NCBI RefSeq assembly: GCF_029855125.1
Contig: NZ_CP123229.1
Location: 2,710,501 to 2,774,500 of the forward strand
Reading direction: 5' to 3'
Origin: Methylocapsa sp. D3K7
GTDB taxonomy: Bacteria; Pseudomonadota; Alphaproteobacteria; Rhizobiales; Beijerinckiaceae
Length of the DNA: 64,000 nt
Shown: positions 53,318 to 62,245 of the stretch, one piece after another
Layout of the letters: every line of letters starts with the position of its first letter
Position numbering within the stretch: the first letter of the stretch is position 1
Program-made: the position numbers and the translations under genes
The notes under the pieces: model-generated
What the model was told of the DNA's origin: nothing
Database searches by the model: none
Seen by the model: only the letters and a program-made list of their open reading frames with translations

Positions 53318-54664
53318 GTGAGTTTTGTGGAACTCTTCAGGGTTTTATGCGAAATCGGCTTGGTCGCCGCCTTTTGCGGGCTCTTGTTCGTCGGCGGCGG
53401 CTTTTTGATCCTGATCGGGATCAATATTTTCGAGCAGGCCTCCGGCTTCCTGCTCGGCAAGCGGCTTTACGCTCCGGTTCTCCAAGACGCGGACTTGCCC
53501 CATGTTTTGGTGCAAATCCCGGTTTTCAATGAGCCTGCCATGGTGGCCGATTGCTTGCGCTCTGCCGCCGCGCTGGATTGGCCGAAAGACCGGCTTCATA
53601 TTCAGCTTCTCGATGACAGCACCGACGGCACGGCGGCGATTGCCGATGTTGCTGTCCGCGCCTTGCGGGGTCAGGGTTTCGATATTTCGCATCTTCACCG
53701 GATGGCGCGGCGTGGCTACAAGGCGGGCGCCTTGGATGCGGGCCTGGCGCAATCCAGTGCTCCTTTTGTCGCCATTCTCGACGCCGACTTCCGGCCGCCC
53801 GCCAATTGGTTACGGGCCGTCATCCCGGCATTGATCGCCGATCCAAATGCGAGCTTCGTGCAATCGCGCTGTGAATTCGCCAATTACCGGACAAATTGGC
53901 TCACCCGCGCGCAAGGCCTCATGTTCGATGCACATTTCGTGATGGAACAGGCGACGCGCTTCCGGGCCGGGTGGCTATTTCAATTCAACGGCACTGGCGG
54001 GGTCTGGCGGCGCGCCGCGATAACGGCGGCGGGGGGCTGGTCGGCGGATTCTCTCTGCGAGGATCTTGATCTGACCATTCGCGCCGAAATCGCCGGATGG
54101 CACGGACTTTTTTCGATGGAACCGGCGGTCCCTGGCCTGGTTCCGGACAAGGTCTCGCATTGGCAAGTGCAACAGAGGCGCTGGTCCAACGGCTTTGTGC
54201 AGGTCGCCCGCAAGCTGTTGAGCGAGGTCTGGGCGGCCGAATGGCCGGTATGGCGCAAGCTCTCGGCGGCCTTCCTTATTCTGATCCAGACATTCTATCC
54301 GTGTGTCGCGCTTGCCTGCATCACCCTGGCACTTTGCGCCTTTATTCGCGGCGGCGACCTCGCCCCTTACGCGCCGATTGTCGAGACGATCGCAGCGTTG
54401 ATCCTCATCGTCGGCATCGGCATGACGTTTGTTCCCTATGTCATTTTGGGGCGAGGTTCGGTTTGGCGCTATCTTGCGACCCTCGGATCGCTGGTGCCCT
54501 TGATGATCTATCTCAGCGTCTCAAATGCGCCATCCATTTTGAAGACGGTTTTCGGGGCCTCCGAAACCTGGAAACGCACGCCGAAGACGACGCCTTTCCT
54601 CGATGTTCTGCCAGCGAACGACCAGCAGCTCAATGAGGCGCAATCCGGTTCCGCGTTGATTTGA
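53318..54664 (+). CDS. GT2 membrane glycosyltransferase, CslA/processive-like
   Basis: 448 residues. One N-terminal membrane segment (about 14-38), then the GT-A domain: LVQIPVFNE, LLDDSTDGT (99-100), AILDADFRPP (155-157), SLCEDLDLTIRAE and QVQQRRWSNGFVQVA (QxxRW). Two or more C-terminal membrane segments follow (LILIQTFYPCVALACITLALC, LILIVGIGMTFVPYVILGRG). This is the cellulose/glucomannan-synthase type that works on the cytoplasmic face. In this context it may glycosylate a lipid. Acceptor unknown. Confidence 0.85.
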   Translation: MSFVELFRVLCEIGLVAAFCGLLFVGGGFLILIGINIFEQASGFLLGKRLYAPVLQDADLPHVLVQIPVFNEPAMVADCLRSAAALDWPKDRLHIQLLDDSTDGTAAIADVAVRALRGQGFDISHLHRMARRGYKAGALDAGLAQSSAPFVAILDADFRPPANWLRAVIPALIADPNASFVQSRCEFANYRTNWLTRAQGLMFDAHFVMEQATRFRAGWLFQFNGTGGVWRRAAITAAGGWSADSLCEDLDLTIRAEIAGWHGLFSMEPAVPGLVPDKVSHWQVQQRRWSNGFVQVARKLLSEVWAAEWPVWRKLSAAFLILIQTFYPCVALACITLALCAFIRGGDLAPYAPIVETIAALILIVGIGMTFVPYVILGRGSVWRYLATLGSLVPLMIYLSVSNAPSILKTVFGASETWKRTPKTTPFLDVLPANDQQLNEAQSGSALI

Positions 54665-54675
54665 TCGCTGTCGCC

Positions 54676-54699
54676 GCCCGCCCCTGGTGGCGGGCCGTT
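54676..54699. terminator. Hairpin between the GT2 and desaturase genes
   Basis: GCCCGCC (54676-54682) pairs with GGCGGGC (54689-54695) over a 6-base loop, then CGTTT. The U-run is short, so termination is uncertain. It lies just after the GT2 stop in a convergent position. Confidence 0.45.
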
Positions 54700-54929
54700 T
54701 CCGTTGTGTCATCAGCCCTACCCAATTCAGAAAGCAGCAACAGCTTCAACGCCCCTCTCTGATTGGCGATTGGCATCGGCCTTAGCCTGGGGCTTCGTCT
54801 TGACCAAGCGTTCGTGACCCATCAAAAAATCCGCAAGGATATCGGCGGCATCGAAAAGGCGCGGCGTGCCGAGGCGTTTCGGGCAAGCTCGGGCAGAACG
54901 AAAAGTGCGACCGGCAAGCCCAGCCGTTC

Positions 54930-55937
54930 TCAGCGCCCGGCGCTGCGATCGACCCGCGTGTACAATGTAAATTGCGGGTCGAAGATGAACGTAAGCAATA
55001 AATTGGCCCAGGATTTGTGGGTTTTCAGCCCATCGTAATATTCCGGCGCCATCCGCTTTAGCTGCGGCAAGCGCGACCATGGCACATCGGGAAAATCATG
55101 ATGCTCGTTGTGATAGCCGATGTTGAGCGCGATGAGGTTCAACGGGCCATAATAGCCAAAGGTTTCTTGGGCAGGATCGGAGGTGAAATGCTCCTGCAGC
55201 CAGCGGGCGCCGAGGGGGTGCAAGCCGCCAACCGAGAACCAGAATGACGCAAAGAGATAGAAAAGCGCATTCGGGCCGAAACACATCAAAATGATGAGGT
55301 CGAAAAGGAACACGCAGCCGGCATTGATGAAGGTCCAGCGGCTCCACATCGGCACCGTGCCCTTCAGGCGGCCAAGACGGGTGAGTTGGAAGACAGGGAA
55401 AAGAAACATCCAGGCCGCTTTGCCCAGTACGCTTTTGCCAAACAGATTGGCTTCCCAGCGGCTCGGCAAATCCGCGTCGTAATTGTAATCTCCAAGATGC
55501 GAATGGTGCTTCATGTGATAGCAGCGAAAGCCCATCGCGGTCGGAAAAGTGTTCGGCAAGTCGGCAAGAATTGCGACCCATTTGTTCGCGTCATTGGCTT
55601 TAAAGATGCAATTGTGGGTCGCGTCATGGATGACGACGAACATGGCGTGATTGGCGAAGGCGCCAATGCAAAAAGCAGCGATGAGCGCCGCCCACCAATA
55701 GGAGAAACCAAGGTAGCCGAACACTGCCGCGATCAAGACTTGCCCAATGACAACCGCGAGGGTGATTGCCGCCGTGAGCGGGTCGTGCCCGATCAAAGTT
55801 CCGACTTCCGGGTGGGCTGCCAAGATCGCCCGCCGGCGCAGCGGGTGCGGACGCGGCAAATCGGTTGGAATGAACCAGTTCTGTGCGCTGGAGCCGATCC
55901 GGCCAGCAGGCCTTCGTTCAACTGCTTCTATGCGCAT
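54930..55937 (-). CDS. Sphingolipid (dihydroceramide) delta-4 desaturase, DES1-like
   Basis: 335 residues. It has the three-His-box membrane desaturase core: H104-DAT-H108, H141-MK-H144-H145 and H276-NE-H279-H280. The surroundings match eukaryotic DES1/DEGS over the whole length as I recall it: an N-terminal LRRRAILAAHPEVGTLIG, the loop QETFGYYGPLNLIALNIGYH, then NEHHDFPDVPWSRLPQLKRM, and PEYYDGLKTHKSW. DES enzymes insert the 4,5-double bond (some add a C4 hydroxyl) in dihydroceramide. Acting in the inner membrane with an electron donor. It follows the candidate ceramide synthase by 24 bases. Family assignment strong; substrate inferred. Confidence 0.88.
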   Translation of the reverse strand: MRIEAVERRPAGRIGSSAQNWFIPTDLPRPHPLRRRAILAAHPEVGTLIGHDPLTAAITLAVVIGQVLIAAVFGYLGFSYWWAALIAAFCIGAFANHAMFVVIHDATHNCIFKANDANKWVAILADLPNTFPTAMGFRCYHMKHHSHLGDYNYDADLPSRWEANLFGKSVLGKAAWMFLFPVFQLTRLGRLKGTVPMWSRWTFINAGCVFLFDLIILMCFGPNALFYLFASFWFSVGGLHPLGARWLQEHFTSDPAQETFGYYGPLNLIALNIGYHNEHHDFPDVPWSRLPQLKRMAPEYYDGLKTHKSWANLLLTFIFDPQFTLYTRVDRSAGR

Positions 55938-55961
55938 GTGCCGTCTTTCCTTCTCAAAGCA

Positions 55962-57116
55962 TTACGCCGCGAGACTCTTCTCATAGATGCGATGAATCTT
56001 ATCAATTTTCGCACCGGACAGTTCGATCGGCCGCCGCATGCCGAAATTGTCCTCCAAAACCCAGCCGAATTCGACATGTTCGAACGAACTCGATTTGCTG
56101 CGATGGCGCATTTCCTCGATGAATGCCAGAATGACCGCTCCGCCCGCCGCCTTGCGGTGCAAGGCGCGGCGGATGCCAAATAGGGCAAGCCGCCCAGAGA
56201 CAAAGCTGTGATTCCTGATCCTTGATATAAGACGCGGAAGGCCAAACGGGAACAAGCGGCCGCCGAGATCACCCGTCACCTCATGCAGGTTCGGCAAGAT
56301 AATGCCGAAGGACTGCGGCACCCCATCAAGTTCGATCATGAAACCGCCCTCCGGCGGCATCACCATTTTCAGCGCATCGGCACTCGACATGAACTCGGCG
56401 AGCGTAAAAGGCACAAATCCCCAATTCTCGCTCCAGGCATCGTTGAAGATATCGATGATAATCTCTGCTTCCTTGCGGATGTTCTTCAAGTCGAGCGCCC
56501 GGATGTTGAGCCGCTCGCGCCATTCGGGCCGCTCAGCAATTCTTGGGCTTGCCTTCCGGTCTTTCTCACCGACGTCATAGCGGTAGGAAATGAGGTCTCG
56601 CGCTTTTGTGTAGCCTTGGCGCTCCAAGGAATTGACCAAATAGGCCGGAGTCCAGGGCATGAACACCATGGGGGCGGCTTCAAACCCTTGCACGAGCAAT
56701 CCGCATTCGCTCCAGATGGAGGGCGAAAACGGCCCATGCACAACCGCCGCGCCGCGTTGGCGCAGCCAATTTTCGGCGGCTCTTATCAAAGCCGCGACAA
56801 CTGCGTCGTCGTCGATGGCGTCGAGGCAGCCGAATTGCGCGCGGGACGCCCCAAGCGGCGTATAGGCTTCGTTGTAGATCTGAGCCGAAATCCGTCCCGC
56901 AAGTTTGCCATTTTTGCGGGCGAGCCAGGCTTGCGATTCGACAAGCTTGAAATGCGGATTGAGCTTGTGCGCGAACATGGTCCAGCGTTCGGCATCGAGG
57001 GGGGGCGCGAAGCCTGGCTGATCGCCATAAATGAGCCGGGGAAGACGGCAGAACGCGAAAAAGTTTGCCAGCCCATTGACTGGAATGATCTCGATCTCGT
57101 CTCTATTTCCGTCCAT
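55962..57116 (-). CDS. Candidate bacterial ceramide synthase (GNAT-like acyltransferase)
   Basis: 384 residues from ATG 57116 (TTG 57176 adds 20). The N-terminal half has PVNGLANFFAFCRLPRLIYG and FAPPLDAERW, then LARKNGKLAGRISAQIYNEA, FGCLDAIDDD, and VVHGPFSPSIWSECGLLVQG, in a GNAT-like acyltransferase fold of the kind I recall beside serine palmitoyltransferase genes in Alphaproteobacteria, including the Caulobacter ceramide synthase. It would N-acylate the sphingoid base. No membrane segment is obvious. Lies between spt and the desaturase. Function inferred. Confidence 0.7.
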   Translation of the reverse strand: MDGNRDEIEIIPVNGLANFFAFCRLPRLIYGDQPGFAPPLDAERWTMFAHKLNPHFKLVESQAWLARKNGKLAGRISAQIYNEAYTPLGASRAQFGCLDAIDDDAVVAALIRAAENWLRQRGAAVVHGPFSPSIWSECGLLVQGFEAAPMVFMPWTPAYLVNSLERQGYTKARDLISYRYDVGEKDRKASPRIAERPEWRERLNIRALDLKNIRKEAEIIIDIFNDAWSENWGFVPFTLAEFMSSADALKMVMPPEGGFMIELDGVPQSFGIILPNLHEVTGDLGGRLFPFGLPRLISRIRNHSFVSGRLALFGIRRALHRKAAGGAVILAFIEEMRHRSKSSSFEHVEFGWVLEDNFGMRRPIELSGAKIDKIHRIYEKSLAA

Positions 57117-57237
57117 TGGCCTGGCCTTGTTTCGAGCCCGCGCGCCACGCCGAGGTCCGGGTGTAACTTCGAGCAAAGTGCATCAAGAAAGCATGGATGC
57201 GGTTGAGGCGGCGCCCAACTGTAACGAAGCGCCGCCG

Positions 57238-58548
57238 TCAGCTGGCCGCGCTGAGCGAACGTGCCGGAGCCTCGCGCTGGGTTGGCCGCTTTGCCAGCAG
57301 TTCCGTCACACCCCTGATCTCTGCTTCCGTGTGCTTGGCCGAAATGAAAAAACGTAGACGCGGCTGATCCTTTGGCACACCGATTTGGATGATCGGCGGC
57401 ACGTAATAGCCATTGTCCATCAAATGGCTGGACGCCGCCAGCGTCTCAAGGCTGTCGGAGAAAAGGATCGGCACGACACCGCGTCCGATGGCAGGTCCGG
57501 TATCGAGCCCCGCGTCATGCGCGAAATCGATGAACAGTTCGGCATTGTGGCGCAGCCGTTCGATGCGCCACGTCTCTTCTTGCATCAATTGGAGAGCGGT
57601 CTCCGCCGCCGCCGAGATGACCGGCGAGAGGCCGACGCTATAAACGAACCCAGGCAAAGTATAGCGCAGCCAATTGATCACCGGTTGCTTACCGGCGACG
57701 AACCCTCCACAAGAGACGAGGGTCTTCGATAATGTGCCGATAATCAGATCGATTTGCTGCGGATCAACCCCCGCATGTTCCCAAAGACCGCGCCCCTCGT
57801 TCCCCAAGACACCGATCGAGTGGGCCTCGTCGATCAACAGCCAGGCCTTATGCCGTTCCTTGAGACTGACCAGCCCCGCAAGGTCGGCGACATCGCCATC
57901 CATGCTGTAGAGGCCTTCGGCGACGATCAGCGTATTGCGGTAGTTGGCGCGCTTTTCGCGCAGAAGAAAATCCAGATGGTCGAGATCATTGTGGCGAAAA
58001 ACGATGGTTTCGGCCGTTGTGCTTTTGGCCCCGCTCACAATGCTATTGTGCGACAATTCGTCGATGAACAGCGCATCATGCGATCCAAGGATATGCGAAA
58101 TGGTCGTCACATTGGTGAGATAGCCGCTGACCAGCGTCAAAGCCTCCTCGACGCCGAGGAATTTGGCGAGGCCCGTCTCCAAATTATGATGCGAGGAACG
58201 CTCGCCGCCAACGAGGCGTGAGCCGAGGGCACCGATCCCCAGGGTGTTCATCGCTGTCGCCGCCGCCGCGACGATCGAGGGGTGCGAGGCGAGCCCGAGA
58301 TAGTCATAATTGGCGAAACTGACGAATCGACGGCCGTTTAACTCAGCTTCACGCCGCAAAGTGTCTATTGGCGCAAAAAACGGGTCGCCGAGGTCGAGAT
58401 ACGCCTTTCCGGCGAGCCGGAATCGCTTCGTTGCATAATCGGCGAGGCTGTGGGTCTTTTGCACTTGCGTATTCGGAGGTCCAGATGGGGTCACGAATTT
58501 ATAAAGTCTGGCATAGAGACGGCTGCGTTTGGTGCGGCGCAGCCGCAT
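57238..58548 (-). CDS. Serine palmitoyltransferase
   Basis: 436 residues (GTG 58494 could be the true start). PLP-dependent alpha-oxoamine synthase: FANYDYLGLASHP, H167 in IDELSHNSIVSG, D240 and H243 in LLIDEAHSIGVLG, and PLP-Lys K275 in GTLSKTLVSCGGF. The neighbours (a ceramide-synthase-like gene and DES) favour serine palmitoyltransferase over 8-amino-7-oxononanoate or aminolevulinate synthase. It condenses serine with acyl-CoA or acyl-ACP to 3-ketosphinganine in the cytoplasm. First gene of the leftward sphingolipid run. Confidence 0.85.
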   Translation of the reverse strand: MRLRRTKRSRLYARLYKFVTPSGPPNTQVQKTHSLADYATKRFRLAGKAYLDLGDPFFAPIDTLRREAELNGRRFVSFANYDYLGLASHPSIVAAAATAMNTLGIGALGSRLVGGERSSHHNLETGLAKFLGVEEALTLVSGYLTNVTTISHILGSHDALFIDELSHNSIVSGAKSTTAETIVFRHNDLDHLDFLLREKRANYRNTLIVAEGLYSMDGDVADLAGLVSLKERHKAWLLIDEAHSIGVLGNEGRGLWEHAGVDPQQIDLIIGTLSKTLVSCGGFVAGKQPVINWLRYTLPGFVYSVGLSPVISAAAETALQLMQEETWRIERLRHNAELFIDFAHDAGLDTGPAIGRGVVPILFSDSLETLAASSHLMDNGYYVPPIIQIGVPKDQPRLRFFISAKHTEAEIRGVTELLAKRPTQREAPARSLSAAS

Positions 58549-58846
58549 TCAGTTAAGCAATAGGCGAATCGTGGCATAGCATCATGCGCCGCGTCGAGCA
58601 AAAGGGGATCGGTACATAACTCCGCAAAACACTCGGAGCAGCCTGTTGGGGAATACAATACCCACTTTCTTATCAAAAGCTTACCGCATTCTTTCAATTC
58701 CGGTTACAAACCGTAACAATGACTGCTTCGTGGCCCGGCAAGTGCCGCGCAAGGAGATCGTGTTTTGCGGGTCGGATGCCTCCGAATCACCAAGATGAGG
58801 ATGTGAGGCAATTCATGACGGACGGATAGCCCGCCAAAGTCCAGCG

Positions 58847-59671
58847 TCAAGCGTTCCCTGGGACCGCATCGAGGGCTGGTATCCCCGCGCCTTCTGCTTG
58901 GTCCGGTTCGGGCACGCGCGTCTTGGAGGCGAGCATCAAGGCGACCGCCGAGGCGGCGCGGCTGGCCGCAATTTTGCGGTCATCTCCCCGTTCATAGGGG
59001 AATGGCTTGCCGAAGATGAGATCGCAGCGGATTGGCTCGCCCTTCAAGACCGACCAAATGTGCGGAAGCAAGGTCGCATCCCCAAACCATGCCGCTGCCG
59101 GTGTCGAATAGCGGATCGCGACCGGCTGCACCAAGACTCTTTCAACGCCGCTCGCGGCCGAGAGAAGATCGCGCGCGGCGGCGAAATGCGAGCTATGAAA
59201 TTTGCGAAGCGCCGTGCCGTCGCCGGTCGTGGCCTCCGGGAAGAGCAGCATGGGGCGGCCCGAAAGCATTCTTTGCGCCATCGCCGCATTGGTGCTGGGG
59301 ATCGCGCGGCGTCGCTGACGATCGACGAACACGGTTTCCTGCAGCCGTGCGAAAGTGGAAATGAGCGGCCACGCGCCGATCTCGCGCTTGGCCAAAAAAC
59401 AGACCGGCTCGACGCTGCAAAATGCCAGAATGTCAAGCCAAGAGACGTGATTGGCGGCGATAAGACGGGGGTCTTGCGGATGCGATTCCGGCGGCGCCGC
59501 GCACTGGGCGCAAACATCTAGCCGCAGCAAATTGGTGAGCGTTCGGCCGAAGGCGACCGGAAACCAGCGGCGCAGCGGCCAGCGCCGCCGCAGCGCGACC
59601 CACTGCAAAGGCGTAAGACACAAGAACACGAGCATGGCGAGCAGGATTGCCGTGACGCGAAGATATGCCAT
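58847..59671 (-). CDS. olsA: Lysophospholipid/O-acyltransferase, OlsA-like
   Basis: 274 residues. N-terminal membrane segment (VTAILLAMLVFLCLTPLQWV), then the PlsC motifs: NHVSWLD (H75-x4-D80), and LLFPEATTGDGTALRKFH as the PEGT-like block. Next to an OlsB-like gene in divergent orientation, it is likely OlsA, which O-acylates lyso-ornithine lipid, though a general PlsC role (lysophosphatidate acyltransferase) cannot be excluded. Confidence 0.75.
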   Translation of the reverse strand: MAYLRVTAILLAMLVFLCLTPLQWVALRRRWPLRRWFPVAFGRTLTNLLRLDVCAQCAAPPESHPQDPRLIAANHVSWLDILAFCSVEPVCFLAKREIGAWPLISTFARLQETVFVDRQRRRAIPSTNAAMAQRMLSGRPMLLFPEATTGDGTALRKFHSSHFAAARDLLSAASGVERVLVQPVAIRYSTPAAAWFGDATLLPHIWSVLKGEPIRCDLIFGKPFPYERGDDRKIAASRAASAVALMLASKTRVPEPDQAEGAGIPALDAVPGNA

Positions 59672-59860
59672 GATGTGCCGCAGGTTGGCCAGCTTGGTCA
59701 GATTGCGATTCGCCCCTTTGTAGAATCGCTTGCCTGCAGTTTGATGACAGCGCCGCAGCGGGTTTTTGCATCGGGAGCTTTCCCCAAATCGTCATCAAAC
59801 CTTCGTGTCTAGTTTTTAGATTCGAAACACACGCAGCTCCCTTCAGAGATTCGACGGTTC

Positions 59861-60778
59861 ATGTGGAACATAGCGACGCCTTCCGGTTTCGGCGAGGCCA
59901 TCCGGCACACGGCTTCCTTCATCAGACCCCGCCGCATGGCGCGCGATTTGTCCGGCTTGCCAGCGGTGCTGGGGCGATTTGGTCCTTACGAAATCCGGCT
60001 GGCGGTGGCGAACCGGGACATCCGTAAAGCGCAACGGCTTCGCTATAAGGTCTTTTACGAAGAAGGTGAGGCCATTCCTTACCAAACTGCCGCGCTGACA
60101 CGCAGGGACATCTGTCCCTTTGATAAATACTGCGATCATCTACTTGTTATCGACAAAGAAAAGCTTAATCGCCTTGGCCGCAAAAAACCGAAAGTCGTTG
60201 GCGTGTACCGTCTGCTTCGCGGGGACACCGCAGCCCGCCATCAAGGCTTTTACAGCCAAACCGAGTTCGATATCGCGCCTTTGCTCGCACGCCATCCCGG
60301 CAAGAAATTCTTAGAACTCGGCCGCTCGTGCGTCCATCCGGAGTACCGATCGAAGCGCGTCATCGAGCTGTTGTGGCGCGGCTTATGGGCTTATGCGAAA
60401 CATCATCGTATCGACGTGCTCATTGGCTGCGCCAGCCTGCCGGGGGTCGATCCGCATGCGCTCGCAACGCCTTTGGGTTTCCTGCACCGCCACGCCCTGG
60501 CGTCGGGGGTATGGAGAGTCCGCCCGCTCAAGGGGCGGGGGGTCCACATGACATTCGCGGAAGGCCACGCGATCGACGCACGCAAAGGCGTGGCGGCGCT
60601 GCCGCCGCTTCTCAAGGCTTATCTGCGGGCAGGGGCGAAATTCGGTGATGGTGCGGTAGTCGACGCGCAGTTCCGGACCACCGACGTCTTCACGATTTTG
60701 CCCCTGGCCGATTTGGAAGAACGCTATATCGACTATTATGGAGGCCCAATGGAGATGCCGGATAGTTATGTTGCGTGA
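59861..60778 (+). CDS. olsB: L-ornithine N-alpha-acyltransferase, OlsB-like
   Basis: 305 residues. Family features: LGRFGPYEIRLAVANRDIRK, AQRLRYKVFYEEGEA, CDHLLVID, VVGVYRLLRGD, FLELGRSCVHPEYRSKRVIE (acyl-donor binding) and IGCASLPGVDPHALATPL. OlsB transfers a 3-hydroxyacyl chain from ACP to ornithine in the first step of ornithine-lipid synthesis. Divergent from the OlsA-like gene, sharing about 190 bases of promoter region. Confidence 0.85.
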   Translation: MWNIATPSGFGEAIRHTASFIRPRRMARDLSGLPAVLGRFGPYEIRLAVANRDIRKAQRLRYKVFYEEGEAIPYQTAALTRRDICPFDKYCDHLLVIDKEKLNRLGRKKPKVVGVYRLLRGDTAARHQGFYSQTEFDIAPLLARHPGKKFLELGRSCVHPEYRSKRVIELLWRGLWAYAKHHRIDVLIGCASLPGVDPHALATPLGFLHRHALASGVWRVRPLKGRGVHMTFAEGHAIDARKGVAALPPLLKAYLRAGAKFGDGAVVDAQFRTTDVFTILPLADLEERYIDYYGGPMEMPDSYVA

Positions 60779-60782
60779 GCCG

Positions 60783-61442
60783 CTAAGACCGGGATTGCGC
60801 TCGACCGAAAATAAGCATGAAATTGTTGGCGGGCAAAGCCAACTGTTGTGTCAAGACAAGGCCGTGATTGCGGGCGGCTTTCTCAACATCCCGGACGTCC
60901 TTTAATCCCCATTCGAGAGCGTTCGACGCGCGAAGCTCTTGATCAAAAGCCTCGTTGGACGGCGCGGTGTATTTTCCATCGACATTGAACGGCCCATAAA
61001 TCGCAAGAAATCCAGTATTCTTGAGAACACGCGCGGCGATTTGCATCACGCCATCGGCGACCGAGATAGGCGCGACTTGAAACAGATTGATGGCAAAGAT
61101 GACATCGTAGCGATGCAACTTCGCGTCCGGCCAAGACTCGGGGCGAGTGAGGTCGATATGGACGGGGTCCCAGACATTGGCGTTGGCACTGTCGGCTTGC
61201 ATTTGGCGGACCGCCGCAAACACGCCTTTGTCGTAATCGGATGGTTGAAACCGGATATGCGGAAAATGTGGCGCGAAATAATTGATATGTACGCCGCTGC
61301 CGGTCGCGAGTTCGAGAACGTCGCCAGAGGGTGGAAAAAGTTGCTTGAAGACATCCAAAATTGGGTCGCGGTTGCGCTTTGCGGCCCAATCCACGTAGGA
61401 GCTTAGAGGATAAAGGTCGATAAAGGACCGCACGCCCGTCAT
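60783..61442 (-). CDS. DUF938 SAM-dependent methyltransferase-like protein
   Basis: 219 residues from ATG 61442, chosen because GGAG is seven bases upstream. The SAM-binding loop is VLELATGSGVHINYFAPHFP, followed by FQPSDYDKG and YDVIFAINLFQVAPIS. Substrate unknown for the family. Convergent with olsB with 4 bases between. Confidence 0.8.
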   Translation of the reverse strand: MTGVRSFIDLYPLSSYVDWAAKRNRDPILDVFKQLFPPSGDVLELATGSGVHINYFAPHFPHIRFQPSDYDKGVFAAVRQMQADSANANVWDPVHIDLTRPESWPDAKLHRYDVIFAINLFQVAPISVADGVMQIAARVLKNTGFLAIYGPFNVDGKYTAPSNEAFDQELRASNALEWGLKDVRDVEKAARNHGLVLTQQLALPANNFMLIFGRAQSRS

Positions 61443-61623
61443 GAAGTACTCCAATTAACGTTTGATATTATCTCATAGCCAAAGATGAAGAGCCACCGCA
61501 AGCTCGGGCGCGAGCGGTAACTTGGCCAAAATCGTCGTTCTTAGATTCCAGCCGACTGGAATCTAGTATTAGTCTATAGAAACCGTCAATTATTCTACCA
61601 TATTCTAAGCTGCGGGAGATGGA

Positions 61624-62046
61624 TCATAAATGATCCATCTCAACGTCTGAGCAAGATAAGCCGAACTGCGCCAAGGCTTCCTCCAAATAATCAGCGAGGA
61701 GGGGAATACCGAGCAAGTAGGCGGCCGTGCGTTTGTTATGGGCCCGCGCGGCTTCGCCACGGAGTTCATCCCAATCACCGATGGTTCCATCGCCGCGCCC
61801 GAGCCAGGAGAGAGCGACGAGATCAATTTGTTCATCCTCGTTCATCGCGCCAATCATCCCCCGGATCTCGTCGCCAGCGGGATCGTCGCCGTGATCTTCG
61901 AGGACGGATATCATGCCGTCGTCCGTCGCGTTGGATCCATCATCGGGATCTGTGACGGCATCCTTCACATCGAATTCGCGGGCCTTGATGATCAGGAAAC
62001 ATATTTTTTCGGTTGCGATCGTCAAACTGGGAGGAGGTTTTGACAT
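61624..62046 (-). CDS. DUF3775 family protein
   Basis: 140 residues, acidic. Typical parts: LTIATEKICFLIIKAREFDV at the start, then an Asp-rich middle (DDGSNATDDG), and QIDLVALSWLGRGDG followed by KRTAAYLLGIPLLADYLEE. Members are found in Alphaproteobacteria; no function is known. Small cytoplasmic protein. Confidence 0.8.
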   Translation of the reverse strand: MSKPPPSLTIATEKICFLIIKAREFDVKDAVTDPDDGSNATDDGMISVLEDHGDDPAGDEIRGMIGAMNEDEQIDLVALSWLGRGDGTIGDWDELRGEAARAHNKRTAAYLLGIPLLADYLEEALAQFGLSCSDVEMDHL

Positions 62047-62245
62047 CGTTCACCTCAACCGGAAGCACGGCAAAAACGCTTATGCGGGCAGCGGCATGGA
62101 CAGCGCCGGTCCCCTCAAAAGAGCCAGGTCATATCTGGGACGCTTTTCGGGATTGTCGAGTCCGCTGAGCGGACTTGGGAGTGGGGTGTTTGGCGTATCT
62201 AACCGGATGGGACGGCGATTGGCCGCCGTCCGCCGCGGGTTTCGA

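Noticed and set aside
57238..58548. 8-amino-7-oxononanoate synthase (bioF) or aminolevulinate synthase
   Set aside because: Same fold, but there are no biotin or haem genes nearby, while a ceramide-synthase-like gene and a DES desaturase follow directly.
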